NCBI RefSeq assembly: GCF_009363535.1
Contig: NZ_CP045369.1
Location: 2,801,001 to 2,865,000, forward strand
DNA from: Microbulbifer sp. THAF38
Lineage (GTDB): Bacteria > Pseudomonadota > Gammaproteobacteria > Pseudomonadales > Cellvibrionaceae
Direction of reading: 5' to 3'
Length of the DNA stretch: 64,000 nucleotides
Shown here: positions 24,178 to 34,489 of the stretch, in pieces
How positions within the stretch are numbered: position 1 is the stretch's first letter
How the letters are laid out: every line of letters starts with the position of its first letter
Notes under the pieces: model-generated
The model's input: only the letters and a program-made list of their open reading frames with translations
What the model was told of the DNA's origin: nothing
Databases searched by the model: none
Position numbers and translations under genes: made by a program

Positions 24178-26580
24178 TCAGAAGTCATACGACACGCGCA
24201 AACCCACAGTACGCGGGCGATTGGTGGTGATGCGCTTGGAATTATCCAGGGTATTGATAAACAATTCCGCGCGCTCGTCGGTGAGATTCTCAACGTAGAG
24301 CTCTGTACCCCAATGCTCCTCGCGCAAACCGAAAGACGCATCCACGGTAGTGTAAGAGTCTTGCTTAAATCGGTCGTTCGGATCGATCACAATAGAACTC
24401 CAGGCTTCATCGCTATAAGAAACGCCCGCCTGCCAGTAAGCACCGAAGCTGGCCAGATCCCACTCGTAACGAGCACGCAGATTCATCTGCAGAGGTGGAG
24501 ACAGGGCCAGTTCACTGCCTTCAGGAGCCACGTTAACCGCACTGCCTAGCACATCGGTAATTTCGGTATCGTTGTAAGACATAGCGCCGATAAGCTGGAG
24601 GTTATCAATTGGCAGCCAGGTCACATCCATCTCAAGCCCACGGATTTCCGCATCCAGGGCATTGTCGAGATAGAACAGGAAGTAGACATCGGGATCAAAT
24701 ACCGCAGTTTGAATATCTCTCCACTCTACGAAATAAGCGCTACCGTTAAATTGAAGGCTCTGATCCAAGAGAGTCGTTTTCCAGCCCGCTTCGTAGTTAT
24801 CTACGGTATCGGTACTGATGGTATAGGGTACTACCGTCGTCTCATTGCCATTGCCGCCGCCACGGTTGTAAGCGGGCGGGCGGAAGCCCTCCGAGTAGGT
24901 TGCATAGAGCATTACATTATCTGTAGGTCTATAGCTGAGGGTGAATTTGGTAATGACATCACTCTCATTCATGGGGACATCGATACCGGTCTCCTGCCAC
25001 TTGGAGTCCAGGTTATCGCCGTACATATCCAGGTCAATACCGCCTGCATTGCCAAACGAGGAGTTCGCGGAGCCCAACAACTCCACATCGATATCGTAAT
25101 GACGCAGACCAACTGTGGCACTGAGCTGGTCGGTGATGTCATAGGTCAGCTCACCAAAAAAGGCCAGCTGCTCTTCTCTGCGGGTAATATCGTTAAAGAA
25201 AGCCACCCCTTCCGGGCGAGCGTTCGGGTCGATAGCAGTGGATTTCACCGGATCAGTGGAGTCCGGAGACCAACCGCGCGGATAGTTTTGCGGGAAGCCC
25301 AATTCCAAAATGGACTGATAATCAAAATTGCCCCGGTCGAGGATTTCGATATCCTCATAAAAAGCACCTACCGTAAGGCGCAGAGCGTATTCCTGCGGCG
25401 TGGACAGACGCAGCTCGTGACTGGTGCGGGTATTTTCCATAAAGCCCACATAGCCCTTTGTGGGATCGTAGCAAGTGTCCACATAGTTACAGGTGTAGTA
25501 GGCCGCATAGTTGCCCACATCGTTGTAACCGGTGTAGTCCATAGATTGCTCCACCTCGCGATCGAGGTAGGCACCAGTATACACGATATCCAAAGCCGCC
25601 AGGCGCCCTTCAAGAGTCCAACTTGTCAGATCAAAGCTGTCTTCCAGGGTATCGTCGTAGAATCGGTTTACTTCCAGATCTCCAACTTCTTCCGGGTCAT
25701 GGTCAAACACCCCATCAGCTTCCAGATCTTGATGAGTGTGCTGCACCAGCAGAGACCAGTCATCACTGATCACATAGTTCACCCCTAAGCGAACCCCTTT
25801 GTAACTGGAATCGTTAAAGTCTTCCTCTACCAGCGCTTCACTGGAAGCGCTCACAACCGGCAGCCCCTCCCAAGCTGGATTAACGGAAGCATCGGGAGTG
25901 TAAGTACCGGCCACATTATCGATATAACCGCCTTCATTGGATTGATAGGCCGCTACGCGCACAGCCAGCTTATCCTCAATCAAAGGCAGGTTGATCATGG
26001 TTTCCAAACTATCGGACAGCTCGCCATCCTTAGTGGTCGCCAACCCCGCTTCTATACTGAGATCGAACTCGTCCAGCTGTGGTTTATTGGTGATCAAACG
26101 TACGGTACCCGCTTGGGAGCTGGCCCCAAACAGGGTGCCCTGCGGGCCTTTCAAAACTTCGACACGCTCAATATCGGTGACATAGACATCCAAATTCCTG
26201 CCACCAATACTCACTGGCGACTCATCCAGATAGAGCGCAACATTGGGTGCGGTTCCATTGGCCTGAGACAGCTGGGTGGCAATGGTTTCGGTCGCCATAC
26301 CGCGAATGTAAATAGAAGATTGCCCGGGCCCACGCCCCCCGGCAGTCACATTGGGCATAAAGCGAATATAGTCATCAAAGTTAGAGACATTCAGGTCCTT
26401 CAAGCTTTCTTCGCCCAGAGCCTGCACGGTTACCGGGATATCCTGCGCGCTTTCAGCGCGCTTGGTAGCCGTAACAGTTACTTCCTCGATTTGCCTGGAC
26501 TCGGCAAATACCGGTTGGTGGGCCAATACCGCCGCTCCTGCAGCCAGCACCGCGCTGTGCAGCTTGCTTTTCTCAAACAC
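24178..26580 (-). CDS. TonB-dependent receptor
   Basis: 800 residues from a GTG start with AAGGAG 9 nt upstream. Signal peptide (VLAAGAAVLAHQPVFA), TonB-box-like region IEEVTVTATKRAESAQDIPV, a plug domain (about 45-160, with RGM and VEVLKGPQGTLFGASSQAGT), then a 22-strand barrel and a terminal Phe (LRVSYDF). The plug signature places it with the large family of TonB receptors common in Sphingomonadales and Cellvibrionales, which are often for carbohydrates, steroids or other organics. The adjacent TPR-sulfotransferase suggests a linked, perhaps sulfated, ligand or receptor modification. The substrate is not readable. Confidence 0.93.
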   Translation of the reverse strand: MFEKSKLHSAVLAAGAAVLAHQPVFAESRQIEEVTVTATKRAESAQDIPVTVQALGEESLKDLNVSNFDDYIRFMPNVTAGGRGPGQSSIYIRGMATETIATQLSQANGTAPNVALYLDESPVSIGGRNLDVYVTDIERVEVLKGPQGTLFGASSQAGTVRLITNKPQLDEFDLSIEAGLATTKDGELSDSLETMINLPLIEDKLAVRVAAYQSNEGGYIDNVAGTYTPDASVNPAWEGLPVVSASSEALVEEDFNDSSYKGVRLGVNYVISDDWSLLVQHTHQDLEADGVFDHDPEEVGDLEVNRFYDDTLEDSFDLTSWTLEGRLAALDIVYTGAYLDREVEQSMDYTGYNDVGNYAAYYTCNYVDTCYDPTKGYVGFMENTRTSHELRLSTPQEYALRLTVGAFYEDIEILDRGNFDYQSILELGFPQNYPRGWSPDSTDPVKSTAIDPNARPEGVAFFNDITRREEQLAFFGELTYDITDQLSATVGLRHYDIDVELLGSANSSFGNAGGIDLDMYGDNLDSKWQETGIDVPMNESDVITKFTLSYRPTDNVMLYATYSEGFRPPAYNRGGGNGNETTVVPYTISTDTVDNYEAGWKTTLLDQSLQFNGSAYFVEWRDIQTAVFDPDVYFLFYLDNALDAEIRGLEMDVTWLPIDNLQLIGAMSYNDTEITDVLGSAVNVAPEGSELALSPPLQMNLRARYEWDLASFGAYWQAGVSYSDEAWSSIVIDPNDRFKQDSYTTVDASFGLREEHWGTELYVENLTDERAELFINTLDNSKRITTNRPRTVGLRVSYDF

Positions 26581-27526
26581 AGAAATCTCCTTAATTGACT
26601 TCGAATTATGCTTACCCAGTGCCCTAAGCAGAGGCTGACAACTCCTTTGGCAACCATACCCATTTGCTTAGTGCTGTAATTATTTTTTCGGAAATATGAT
26701 CTTTGAAATAAACAGACTCACACTGTTCTAACTATCACAGGAAGGCCTAGATAGATGAAAGTGGGATCATAAGTATAAATTTTGGACGGAATTCTATACA
26801 AAACCCTTAGAAATATAAAGTTGGTATGTTTTTTAACCAAAAAAGCCCCGATGGAGAAAATTGGTAACGACTGGCAGCAAATAAATTTTTAGGGGTGTAA
26901 TATTTTGATATCTAATATTTAAATCACTTAGAGTATCGCCCCAATATCAACAGCCGCTTGCGAAAGATCTAACTGGGTTGGGACTGGGACTGGGAAGCGA
27001 GCGAGTGGACAGGACTTGCTACAAGCACGCTTTTAGAACCTGCTCTCATGTGGCCACCTCTACAAGCAGGACAACGAATGGAAAGGGCCCTATAAATAAT
27101 CAACTGCTATTAACGCCTTGCGAACAATCAGAACCCAGTAGCCACCAATAGGAAAAGAGTCAATTCCCAGAGGTAAAGCTGCTTATCTTTTTTCTAGATC
27201 GGGAGCTACCTTCAAGAAATAACACTTCGATAGGGAGATCACAGTCTAACAAAACACCGTTGATATCGGCCTGGGTCAACGCTTCAAAGACGGTATTTGA
27301 TCCCCCATATTCCATTAACTAGCTTCCTATTTAAGATTACCCTCTAAGCAACCGAGATCACCTGGAACTGATTATGCAGTCGGCTTTTTCAACTTATAAA
27401 AGCAATCTATATAAAATATGCTAAGCTTGATTTCTTATCAAAAATACACATAAAAAAGGAGGAAATCGCTTTTAATCGTGAAACTCCACCCCATCACTAG
27501 CAGTATGGCAGCGCCCAAAACAATGC
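26581..27526. other. Long intergenic region upstream of the TonB receptor
   Basis: About 945 bases. The receptor promoter should lie at 26590-26800. A small minus-strand frame at 27160-27315 (51 codons, MEYGGSNTVFEALTQADING, then VLLDCDLPIEVLFLEGSSR) reads like part of a regulatory or sensor protein but has no partner and could be a relic. GGGACTGGGACTGGGA repeats near 26975. Confidence 0.4.
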
Positions 27527-27586
27527 TTGCCCTATGGCGCTAGCCTATTAGTCGACATGCCTACTTTTCTTTGTAGAGCTTGGCAC

Positions 27587-29290
27587 ATGAAAAAATTCGA
27601 ATCCGCCGAAATAAAGAATTTAATTACCGACTTTGATGGGACTCTTTGGCAGGGCTCCGTTGCAGAAAAAGAAATACCTCGCCTTAATTCTGATTACTAT
27701 CATTATCTTGTTGATCTCTACAGAAAGGGTGTTGTCATCATCGGGATAAGTAAAAACGATAGGAGTGATGTGCAGGCGGCATTTCGAAAACTGAATATCA
27801 ATAAAGAAATTTTTTTGACCGTCATTGCCAACTGGCAGCCTAAAACGGACAATATACACGCGCTATTTCAACAGCTCTCTCTTAAGGCCTCCCATACAGT
27901 CTTTATAGATGACAACCCACTGGAAAGAAGTGATGCGCAGGCCGCATTTCCAGACCTTTATGTACTGGATTTCAAAGAATGGCATTTACTTCAAGAAAAC
28001 CCATACCTTAAAAATCCCATCTCCACTGAAAGGAGCATCAAAGACCGATACAAAAAGTATCGTCACGCACTCAATTTTTTTGATGCCAGAGCTCACTTTG
28101 ATAAATCTGACAAGGAATTCCTATTCTCAAGAAATCGCTCGATACAAATTGGCTCCCCAGCCAATGAAGAAGAATTTTCCAGAGTTGCTGAGCTGTTCTT
28201 TAGAACAAATCGATTAAACTTTAACCCACGACAACTACCCTCAATTGAGGAGTCAATCGCTTATATACAAGGAATAGTCGAATCTGGAGGGAGGATTTAT
28301 TCTGTTTCTGTTAAAGATGGAGGAGAATCCCTTGGGATACAGGCTGCATTTACAGTAGTCACTAATGGGCCAGCATCCATTGTCAACAATGGCACCATTT
28401 CTTGCAGTATGATCAGTTTTGGCGATTTTGAAGGAAAGATTCTAAATGAACTGCTAAAAAAGTGGTTCAAATATTCTAAGAAAGTGGAAATTCTAGTAAG
28501 GCGCACTAAAACCAATACCAGGATCTTTGAATTACTTAAAAAATTTCACTTTAAGTTAAAGCGCCAAGATAATTTAAACTCTACCTATTCCTTAAAGAGG
28601 GATCAATTCAAGGAGATCTCTGTACCCTGGATCAAATCCGATGAAGACGCTGAAGTAGACTACGATTATTTTGGCGTTCCGGCTATTAGAAATTATTTCT
28701 TAAATCGGGAGTGGAATAAGATACCAGCAAGCTCTCACGTGGTTCTATTGGGCTCAGGGCAAGGCGAAACACTAGGTGTAGCTGTTACCAATAAGCTCTT
28801 TAAGCACTTACAGGCCATAAACACAAAGTATGACCTTGTCGATATCGAAGACTATGGATTCAATATCGTCGCCAATGCAGAAAACCTAAACGATATTTAT
28901 AAAGCGGAATCCGTTGATTATATTATCTGCACCGAGCTTCTTGAGCATACTGAGCATTATTGGAGAGTGATTAACGAACTATTGCGAATTCTCAAGGTTT
29001 CAGGTCAGGCGTTTGTCAGTGTACCCTTTAACTTTCCAGCACATGAATATCCAATTGACAAGTGGCGATTATCATTCGAATACCTTAAGGAAACTTTTGG
29101 AGTCTGCTGCAAAATTGAAGACTACCATCTTGAGGGCGACCCAAACAACCCACGCCATATCCTATTAAGCCTCACCAAAACAGGCGCTTTTCTTCAACAC
29201 ATAGAACCTAAGCAGGGATATATAGACCCCCATACTGGATTAACTTATATTTTTAGCGATCATGAAAAAATTAAAAAATTAAGCCATTAA
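27587..29290 (+). CDS. FkbH-like HAD / acyltransferase-like protein fused to a SAM methyltransferase
   Basis: I take the ATG at 27587, since the HAD fold begins right there; the frame extends up to 27527. Residues about 10-150 are a HAD-IIIC phosphatase-like domain (ITDFDGTLW with D15/D17, GISKNDRSD, VIANWQPKTDNI, FIDDNPLERSD), as in FkbH proteins that load glycerate onto carrier proteins. Residues about 175-340 match the GNAT-like second half of FkbH (LFFRTNRLNFNPRQ, CSMISFGDFEGKILNELL). Residues about 380-560 form a class I methyltransferase (VVLLGSGQGE, YIICTELLEHTEHYWRVINE). No polyketide genes are nearby. It may build a modified glyceryl or sugar group, but this is inference. Confidence 0.8.
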   Translation: MKKFESAEIKNLITDFDGTLWQGSVAEKEIPRLNSDYYHYLVDLYRKGVVIIGISKNDRSDVQAAFRKLNINKEIFLTVIANWQPKTDNIHALFQQLSLKASHTVFIDDNPLERSDAQAAFPDLYVLDFKEWHLLQENPYLKNPISTERSIKDRYKKYRHALNFFDARAHFDKSDKEFLFSRNRSIQIGSPANEEEFSRVAELFFRTNRLNFNPRQLPSIEESIAYIQGIVESGGRIYSVSVKDGGESLGIQAAFTVVTNGPASIVNNGTISCSMISFGDFEGKILNELLKKWFKYSKKVEILVRRTKTNTRIFELLKKFHFKLKRQDNLNSTYSLKRDQFKEISVPWIKSDEDAEVDYDYFGVPAIRNYFLNREWNKIPASSHVVLLGSGQGETLGVAVTNKLFKHLQAINTKYDLVDIEDYGFNIVANAENLNDIYKAESVDYIICTELLEHTEHYWRVINELLRILKVSGQAFVSVPFNFPAHEYPIDKWRLSFEYLKETFGVCCKIEDYHLEGDPNNPRHILLSLTKTGAFLQHIEPKQGYIDPHTGLTYIFSDHEKIKKLSH

Positions 29291-29442
29291 CTAAAAACTC
29301 TACAACAGCACTTAAAAACCGTCTTACATCCCCCTCTATTCTCTTTCAGTCCACCCAGCCTGAAACCATCGGTACACCGGTAAAGGTGTAATTAAATACT
29401 CTCACTATGGGTAATGATACTAATTCAAAATATTACTGGATA

Positions 29443-29476
29443 AAAAAAGGCCGCATCAGTCGATGCGGCCTTTTCG
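29443..29476. terminator. Bidirectional rho-independent terminator
   Basis: AAAAAAAGGCCGCATC-AGTC-GATGCGGCCTTTT: a 10-bp GC-rich stem with A and T runs on the two sides. It ends the M3 peptidase gene (minus) and can also stop the HAD-methyltransferase gene (plus). Confidence 0.85.
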
Positions 29477-29498
29477 AACTAATTGTTAAGCTAAACGA

Positions 29499-31715
29499 TC
29501 AGTTCTTAGAAGCAACGGTGCTCTCTTTCTTCTCCGGGATCGGGAAGCCACGATCACGCATCAGCGCTTCGATATTGGCATCACGACCACGGAAAGCACG
29601 GTAGGCATCTGCGGGATCTACAGCATTACGTGGTGCAAACAAGTGCTTCACCAGCTTGGCTGCTACTTCTTTGTCGTAGAAGCCACCTTTAGACTCGGAG
29701 AAGGCCTCAGAGGCGTCGGAAGTCAGCACGTCGGCCCACATGTAACCGTAGTAGCTGGCTGCATAACCTTCACCAGAAAAGATATGGCCAAAGTGCGGGG
29801 TGCGGTGACGCATGACCAGCTCGTTCGGCATGCCCAGCTTGTCCAGAGTTTCACGCTCAAACTTATCTGGGTCGATACCCTCAGGATCGACAGTGTGGAA
29901 CTTCATATCAATCAGCGCAGAGGCCAGGTACTCAGTGGTGGCAAAACCAGAGTTGAACTTGGCGGCTTTCTTAATCTTCTTCACCAGATCCGCAGGAATA
30001 GGCTCGCCAGTCTTGTAGTGCACCAGGTAGTTATCGATGACCGCATCGGTAGACAACCAACGCTCCAGCAGCTGGGATTGGAACTCGGTGTAGTCGCGAA
30101 CGCCGCTGTTCAGGGTCGGGTAGGTCACGTTAGAAGCGAGGAAGTGCAACGCGTGGCCAAACTCGTGGAAGAAGGTTTCCGCATCGTCCCAGCTCACCAG
30201 CACAGGCTCACCCGGCGCGCCCTTGATAAAGTTGGAGTTGTTAGAAGACAGGACGTTCTTCTTGCCATCAAAGGTGGAGTGGTCACGATACATGGTTGCC
30301 CAGGCACCGGAACGCTTACCAGCACGGGCAAATGGGTCCAGGTACCAGAGGCCGATATGGTCGCCACTGGTCTTGTCAGTGACTTCCCAGACTTTTACAT
30401 CTTCGTGGAATACCGGTACAGAACCCTCTTTTACCGGGGTGAACTTGAAGTTGAACAGCTCACCAGCCACGTAGAACATGGCTTCACGCAGATTATCTAG
30501 CTGCAGGTACTGCTTCACTTCATCGGAGTTCAGGTCGTACTTGGCTTTGCGAACCTTCTCGGCGTAGTAACGATAGTCCCAGGGCTCAATAGTGATATTG
30601 GCTTTCTCGGCATCTGCCACCGCCTGCATATCAGCGACTTCTTCTTTTACGCGAGCAACCGCTGCAGGCCAAACCGCTTCCATCAGCTCCATGGCGCGCT
30701 CAGGGGTTTTCGCCATACGGTCTTGCAGGCGCCACTCCGCGTAGTTGTCAAAGCCCTGCAGGCCCACACGCTCATCGCGCAACTTCAGGATCTCAGCAAT
30801 GATGGCGTTATTATCGCGCTCATCGCCATTGTCGCCACGGCTGTAGTAGTTGGTCCACACTTGCTTGCGCAACTCACGGTTGTCGGAGTAAGTGAGGAAT
30901 GGGTCCATGGAGGAGCGGGTATTGGTAATTGCGTACTTGCCCTTCTCGCCCTTCTCTTCCGCCAGAGCTGCCGCCGCTGCAACGAAGGATTCCGGCAAGC
31001 CGCTCAACTGATCTTTGCTCAGGAAGATATCGTAGCCTTCCTCATCTGCCAGTACATTGTTGGAAAACTTGGTGTAAAGCTCAGCCAGGCGCTTGTTGAT
31101 TTCCGCATAGCGCTCCTTGGCCTCACCCTCCAGGGTGGCACCATTGGTAGAGAACTGGGTATAGATCAGCTCAACCACACGCTTCTGTTCGGCATCCAGG
31201 TCCATCGCGTCGCGCTGGTCGTAGATCGCCTTGATACGCTTAAACAAGTCTTTGTTCTGGTAAATTTTGGACTCGTAATCAGCCCAGATCGGTGCTAGCT
31301 CTTGCTGAACTTTGCGGAACTCCGGTGAAGACATATTCGCAGCCCAGATTCCATAGTAAGCCGTTGCGCGGCCCAGCTCTGCGCCACTACGCTCCATAGG
31401 CACAATGGTGTTAGCAAAGGTTGGCTTGGCAGGATCTGCAGCGATCGCATCCAGCTCGGTAAGGCTTATCTCAATGCCCTTTTCAATTGCAGGCTTGAGA
31501 TCTTCCAGCTTCATCTTGTCAAACGCAGGTACACCACCAAAGGGACCAGTCCACTCTGCCAGCAGCAAGTTACTGGCGTGCTCTGGAGTTACAGCCATGG
31601 ACTCTTCGGCTTTCACAGTGTCTTTAGCTACCTCAGCCTGCTTTGCCTTTTCACCACAACCGCCCACAACCGCCAGGGATGCGGCTACGGCTAGTGCGAT
31701 CATTGTCTGACGCAT
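29499..31715 (-). CDS. M3-family metallopeptidase lipoprotein (peptidyl-dipeptidase Dcp type)
   Basis: 738 residues. A lipoprotein signal peptide with the box VVGGC (Cys about 20) precedes the thimet-oligopeptidase fold. The zinc site is FFHEFGHALH with H517, E518 and H521, and the third ligand Glu follows about 28 residues later in VRDYTEFQSQ. FFDPYARAGKRSGAW-like (here LDPFARAGKRSGAW) and the end segment FGHIFSGEGYAASYYGYMWAD are typical of Dcp/OpdA. It trims dipeptides or oligopeptides and is probably tethered in the periplasm, unlike cytoplasmic OpdA. GAGGAGA precedes the ATG. It is a single gene ending at a strong terminator. Confidence 0.92.
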   Translation of the reverse strand: MRQTMIALAVAASLAVVGGCGEKAKQAEVAKDTVKAEESMAVTPEHASNLLLAEWTGPFGGVPAFDKMKLEDLKPAIEKGIEISLTELDAIAADPAKPTFANTIVPMERSGAELGRATAYYGIWAANMSSPEFRKVQQELAPIWADYESKIYQNKDLFKRIKAIYDQRDAMDLDAEQKRVVELIYTQFSTNGATLEGEAKERYAEINKRLAELYTKFSNNVLADEEGYDIFLSKDQLSGLPESFVAAAAALAEEKGEKGKYAITNTRSSMDPFLTYSDNRELRKQVWTNYYSRGDNGDERDNNAIIAEILKLRDERVGLQGFDNYAEWRLQDRMAKTPERAMELMEAVWPAAVARVKEEVADMQAVADAEKANITIEPWDYRYYAEKVRKAKYDLNSDEVKQYLQLDNLREAMFYVAGELFNFKFTPVKEGSVPVFHEDVKVWEVTDKTSGDHIGLWYLDPFARAGKRSGAWATMYRDHSTFDGKKNVLSSNNSNFIKGAPGEPVLVSWDDAETFFHEFGHALHFLASNVTYPTLNSGVRDYTEFQSQLLERWLSTDAVIDNYLVHYKTGEPIPADLVKKIKKAAKFNSGFATTEYLASALIDMKFHTVDPEGIDPDKFERETLDKLGMPNELVMRHRTPHFGHIFSGEGYAASYYGYMWADVLTSDASEAFSESKGGFYDKEVAAKLVKHLFAPRNAVDPADAYRAFRGRDANIEALMRDRGFPIPEKKESTVASKN

Positions 31716-32231
31716 TTGCTATCTCCTCGTAAAAAAGGGTCTTGTAATAGTTTTAAGAGCGGGATTCTACCCTCTCTTGACCTGTGCCGGCCAATTCTAC
31801 CGCCTCTGTGGCCTGGAACTGCGACTAACTGAGCGATTCGTGCGACAACCTCCTCCCCCTGAACTACCGGCACCTCCATGGAGATGAAGAGAACACCCAA
31901 TATTGTTAACGGTTTATTAAGTTAATTCATTTGAACATAAGAATCATTCGAATGCTTAGTCAATGCGGCTCGCTTAGCCTCACCATAATAAGTTGGGGAA
32001 TCTATAAGCTGGGGGATCTCAATACGAGTGCTGCTAACCAAATAATCTGCAGAGCACCAAGTGGCCAGCGGAGACAAGCCCGTTAAAACATTTAACTCTC
32101 ACTGCTGGGAGGAATATTGTTTGTGCAGATAAGAAAAAGAAGGAATTTAAAACTCATTTTTTTGGGCAACCCTCTTTTCTTAGCCTACTTCTACAGGCGC
32201 TATAGCTAAGGACCTTGGCTAACGTCAAAAT
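31716..32231. other. Intergenic, no gene seen
   Basis: About 515 bases with the M3 peptidase promoter at the left. No coding frame or repeat was recognised. Confidence 0.45.
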
Positions 32232-33026
32232 CTATAAGTCCTTTTTCCAACAAACCAGCATTGCCATTGGTGGAACACACTCAGAGTTTTCCAAATCTCC
32301 ACACCAATTACCCACATTCTTCCCGAGTTCAACAAACTTCTGTAGAGATAGATTACTTTCAATTGCCACCATCAAAATATCTGACAAGGTGTGATGAAAA
32401 TTATAATTTTCTTTAGCCTGATATTTTCTGCCATCCAAATAGCCCAATCCTTGATCATCCTTTTGCGGCTCGCGATTGAAATAAGACATGGCAATGTATG
32501 AGGGGTCACCTTCTTCATACATATTTAGAACCGGATGTATTTCTTCCATTAAAAGATAACCACCCGGCTTCAGCAGCGAAGCGCAGATACTCATAAACTG
32601 CTTAAGGTCCGGCATCCAGTTCAGTACGCCAATCGTGATAACTGCAAAGTCAAAACGGCCTTTATACTCATCAGGCAGCTCATAGATATTAGAGCAAACG
32701 ATCTCTATATCCGAACATCCCGAAGCATTTACCAAAAGCCGGGCCTGATCGACAAAGGCTTGAGATCCATCAATGCCGACGCAACGACCAGCCCCTTTCT
32801 TTTTTATGGAGATAAGATCTTTTGCATTATTACAGCAAACTTGTACTACTGACTTTCCGGAAAGATCAAACCCATCCAACAAGTCATCAAAATCTTTTTC
32901 CAAGATATTAAAATTAGACTCGGAGACTTTTTCAAGTAGACCCTTGTTTAATTCCCAGTGAATAGGTCCAGCCTCATCCCAGGAGGCCAAGGATTTACTG
33001 ACAAAAAAATCTGTATTTTCTTTCAT
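32232..33026 (-). CDS. Class I SAM-dependent methyltransferase
   Basis: 264 residues. Motif I is VVQVCCNNAKDLISIKKKG, where the usual GxGxG is altered to CCNNA. It is followed by GIDGSQAFVDQAR (acidic loop), FDFAVITIGVLNWMPDLKQF (motif post-I/II) and LLKPGGYLLMEEIHPVLNMY (motif III). This is the Methyltransf_11/25 type acting on small molecules; the substrate is unknown. It lies 23 bp after the serine hydrolase stop with AGAGGTG before its ATG, so the two genes are one operon. Confidence 0.85.
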   Translation of the reverse strand: MKENTDFFVSKSLASWDEAGPIHWELNKGLLEKVSESNFNILEKDFDDLLDGFDLSGKSVVQVCCNNAKDLISIKKKGAGRCVGIDGSQAFVDQARLLVNASGCSDIEIVCSNIYELPDEYKGRFDFAVITIGVLNWMPDLKQFMSICASLLKPGGYLLMEEIHPVLNMYEEGDPSYIAMSYFNREPQKDDQGLGYLDGRKYQAKENYNFHHTLSDILMVAIESNLSLQKFVELGKNVGNWCGDLENSECVPPMAMLVCWKKDL

Positions 33027-33049
33027 GGAACACCTCTTTAGCGCCCAGC

Positions 33050-34489
33050 TTATATTTTAATAAACTCGACTGATCCATTCTGGGACTTTACAACGCCCTT
33101 ATCCTGAAAATGAAATGAAAGATCTCTTTGGAACACTCCAAAATGCGCCTTGTATACCGCCCCAGTTTTTAGCAGTAGTCCACTGAGCCCTCCCCAGCTC
33201 ACCATCACTTTATCCCCTTCAATATAGAGTTTTTGCTCCGGCCAGCCATTACTATTCACATAGGTACCAAGCAAGTTTCCTGGGAAATTTTCGGCGCTAA
33301 CAACCAAGGCAGGATCTGGAGCTCCCAATAGCTCGCCTCGAACAGACTTCTCCAGTCGATTCATCTCCTGCTTAAACAGCGCATCCCTATTTGCTTTATT
33401 TAAAATTGAGTTATACGTATAATTAGCTATTACATGGGGTAACATATAAGCAGCATCCTGATTAGTGAATGCAATTACACCAATCTCTCTTTCTGGTATA
33501 AATGATACATGGATGCTATATCCACCATAATTTCCAAACCGCGTTAAAAGAGTTTCTTCATTATACTCTGCCAGATCCCACCCTAAGGTGTAGCCAGATC
33601 GTTCATAGGTGAAATAGGTTTTTGATTGATCTATCTGCTTTTCATGAAGCTCATCAAAAATATCAATATTAGATACATTTGACCTATCTTTGTTTATATT
33701 TACCTGAAGCCATGTCGCCAAATCGTTTACTGTCGAAACCAAGCCTCCTGAGGGGTGCATCGTTAGATCAGACTTGAAATGTCCTGAACTAAAGATATTA
33801 CCACTACTGGAGGTGATAATAGATGGAAGAAAATTTTCCACTTTGGATACCTTATTCGTAGTCGAATTCATATCCAGAGGCTCAGTTATATACTTCTCTA
33901 TAAGCTCTCCCCAAGCTTTTCCAGTGACGTTCTCTGCAATCATCGACGCGACTATCGGGCCCGTATTAGAATACCTAAAGTTGTAATCTGGCGCTATAAG
34001 TAGATTCTCACTCAATGAATGTACCAGCTCGTCTGGACCGGAATAACCTAAAAAAGCTGACTTAAAGGTATGTTGGATACTTGTAAATCCTGCCGTATGG
34101 GTCAGTAAATCCCTAATACTGATCTTATTGGTATCAACTTTTCCCTCAAGCCCCAACTGGAGCTTATAAGATGATATGGGTTTATCTAAATCCAACTTGC
34201 CCGAGCTATGCAGGATAGCCATCAAAGTACTGGTAAAAGACTTTGTGTGACTTGCGATTAAGATAGGAGTGTTCTCTGTAACTTTAGGGCCATCTTCAGA
34301 ATAGGCATAAAAAAAATCAAGCCCTTTCTTATCAACTACTGCAACAAAATGTGAGCCAATTAAGCCGTTACTATTAGACAGCTCCGCCAGAGCTGATTTT
34401 ATTTCTTTTTCAATACTATCATCTATGGCATAACAGTTATTGCCGGCAATCAAAGCCATTACGATATCAACAAGAAGCCTTATTATCAT
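33050..34489 (-). CDS. Serine hydrolase, beta-lactamase class C/PBP4* family
   Basis: 479 residues. An N-terminal signal-like segment ends near residue 21. The catalytic S-x-x-K is S80-HT-K83 in LIASHTKSF, and the second motif is Y173-S-N175 in FRYSNTGP. The third region, GGYSIHVSFIPERE, replaces the KTG/HxG triad. The C-terminal lipocalin-like part (about 390-479, YVNSNGWPEQKLYIEGDKV) resembles the extra domain of PBP4*/esterase-type family members. It may be an esterase, a D-aminopeptidase or another hydrolase rather than a resistance enzyme. It is the first gene of an operon with a methyltransferase. Confidence 0.87.
   Translation of the reverse strand: MIIRLLVDIVMALIAGNNCYAIDDSIEKEIKSALAELSNSNGLIGSHFVAVVDKKGLDFFYAYSEDGPKVTENTPILIASHTKSFTSTLMAILHSSGKLDLDKPISSYKLQLGLEGKVDTNKISIRDLLTHTAGFTSIQHTFKSAFLGYSGPDELVHSLSENLLIAPDYNFRYSNTGPIVASMIAENVTGKAWGELIEKYITEPLDMNSTTNKVSKVENFLPSIITSSSGNIFSSGHFKSDLTMHPSGGLVSTVNDLATWLQVNINKDRSNVSNIDIFDELHEKQIDQSKTYFTYERSGYTLGWDLAEYNEETLLTRFGNYGGYSIHVSFIPEREIGVIAFTNQDAAYMLPHVIANYTYNSILNKANRDALFKQEMNRLEKSVRGELLGAPDPALVVSAENFPGNLLGTYVNSNGWPEQKLYIEGDKVMVSWGGLSGLLLKTGAVYKAHFGVFQRDLSFHFQDKGVVKSQNGSVEFIKI

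Noticed and set aside
24709..25788. 359-codon open frame on the plus strand inside the TonB receptor
   Set aside because: It is antisense to a clear 800-aa receptor with strong family motifs. The product has no recognisable domain and no ribosome-binding site, as expected for a shadow frame in GC-richer coding DNA.
25942..26598. 218-codon plus-strand frame over the TonB receptor plug region
   Set aside because: Shadow of the receptor. Its residues show no domain pattern.
29643..30500. 285-codon open frame on the plus strand inside the M3 peptidase
   Set aside because: Antisense to a complete metallopeptidase with its zinc motif. No independent support.
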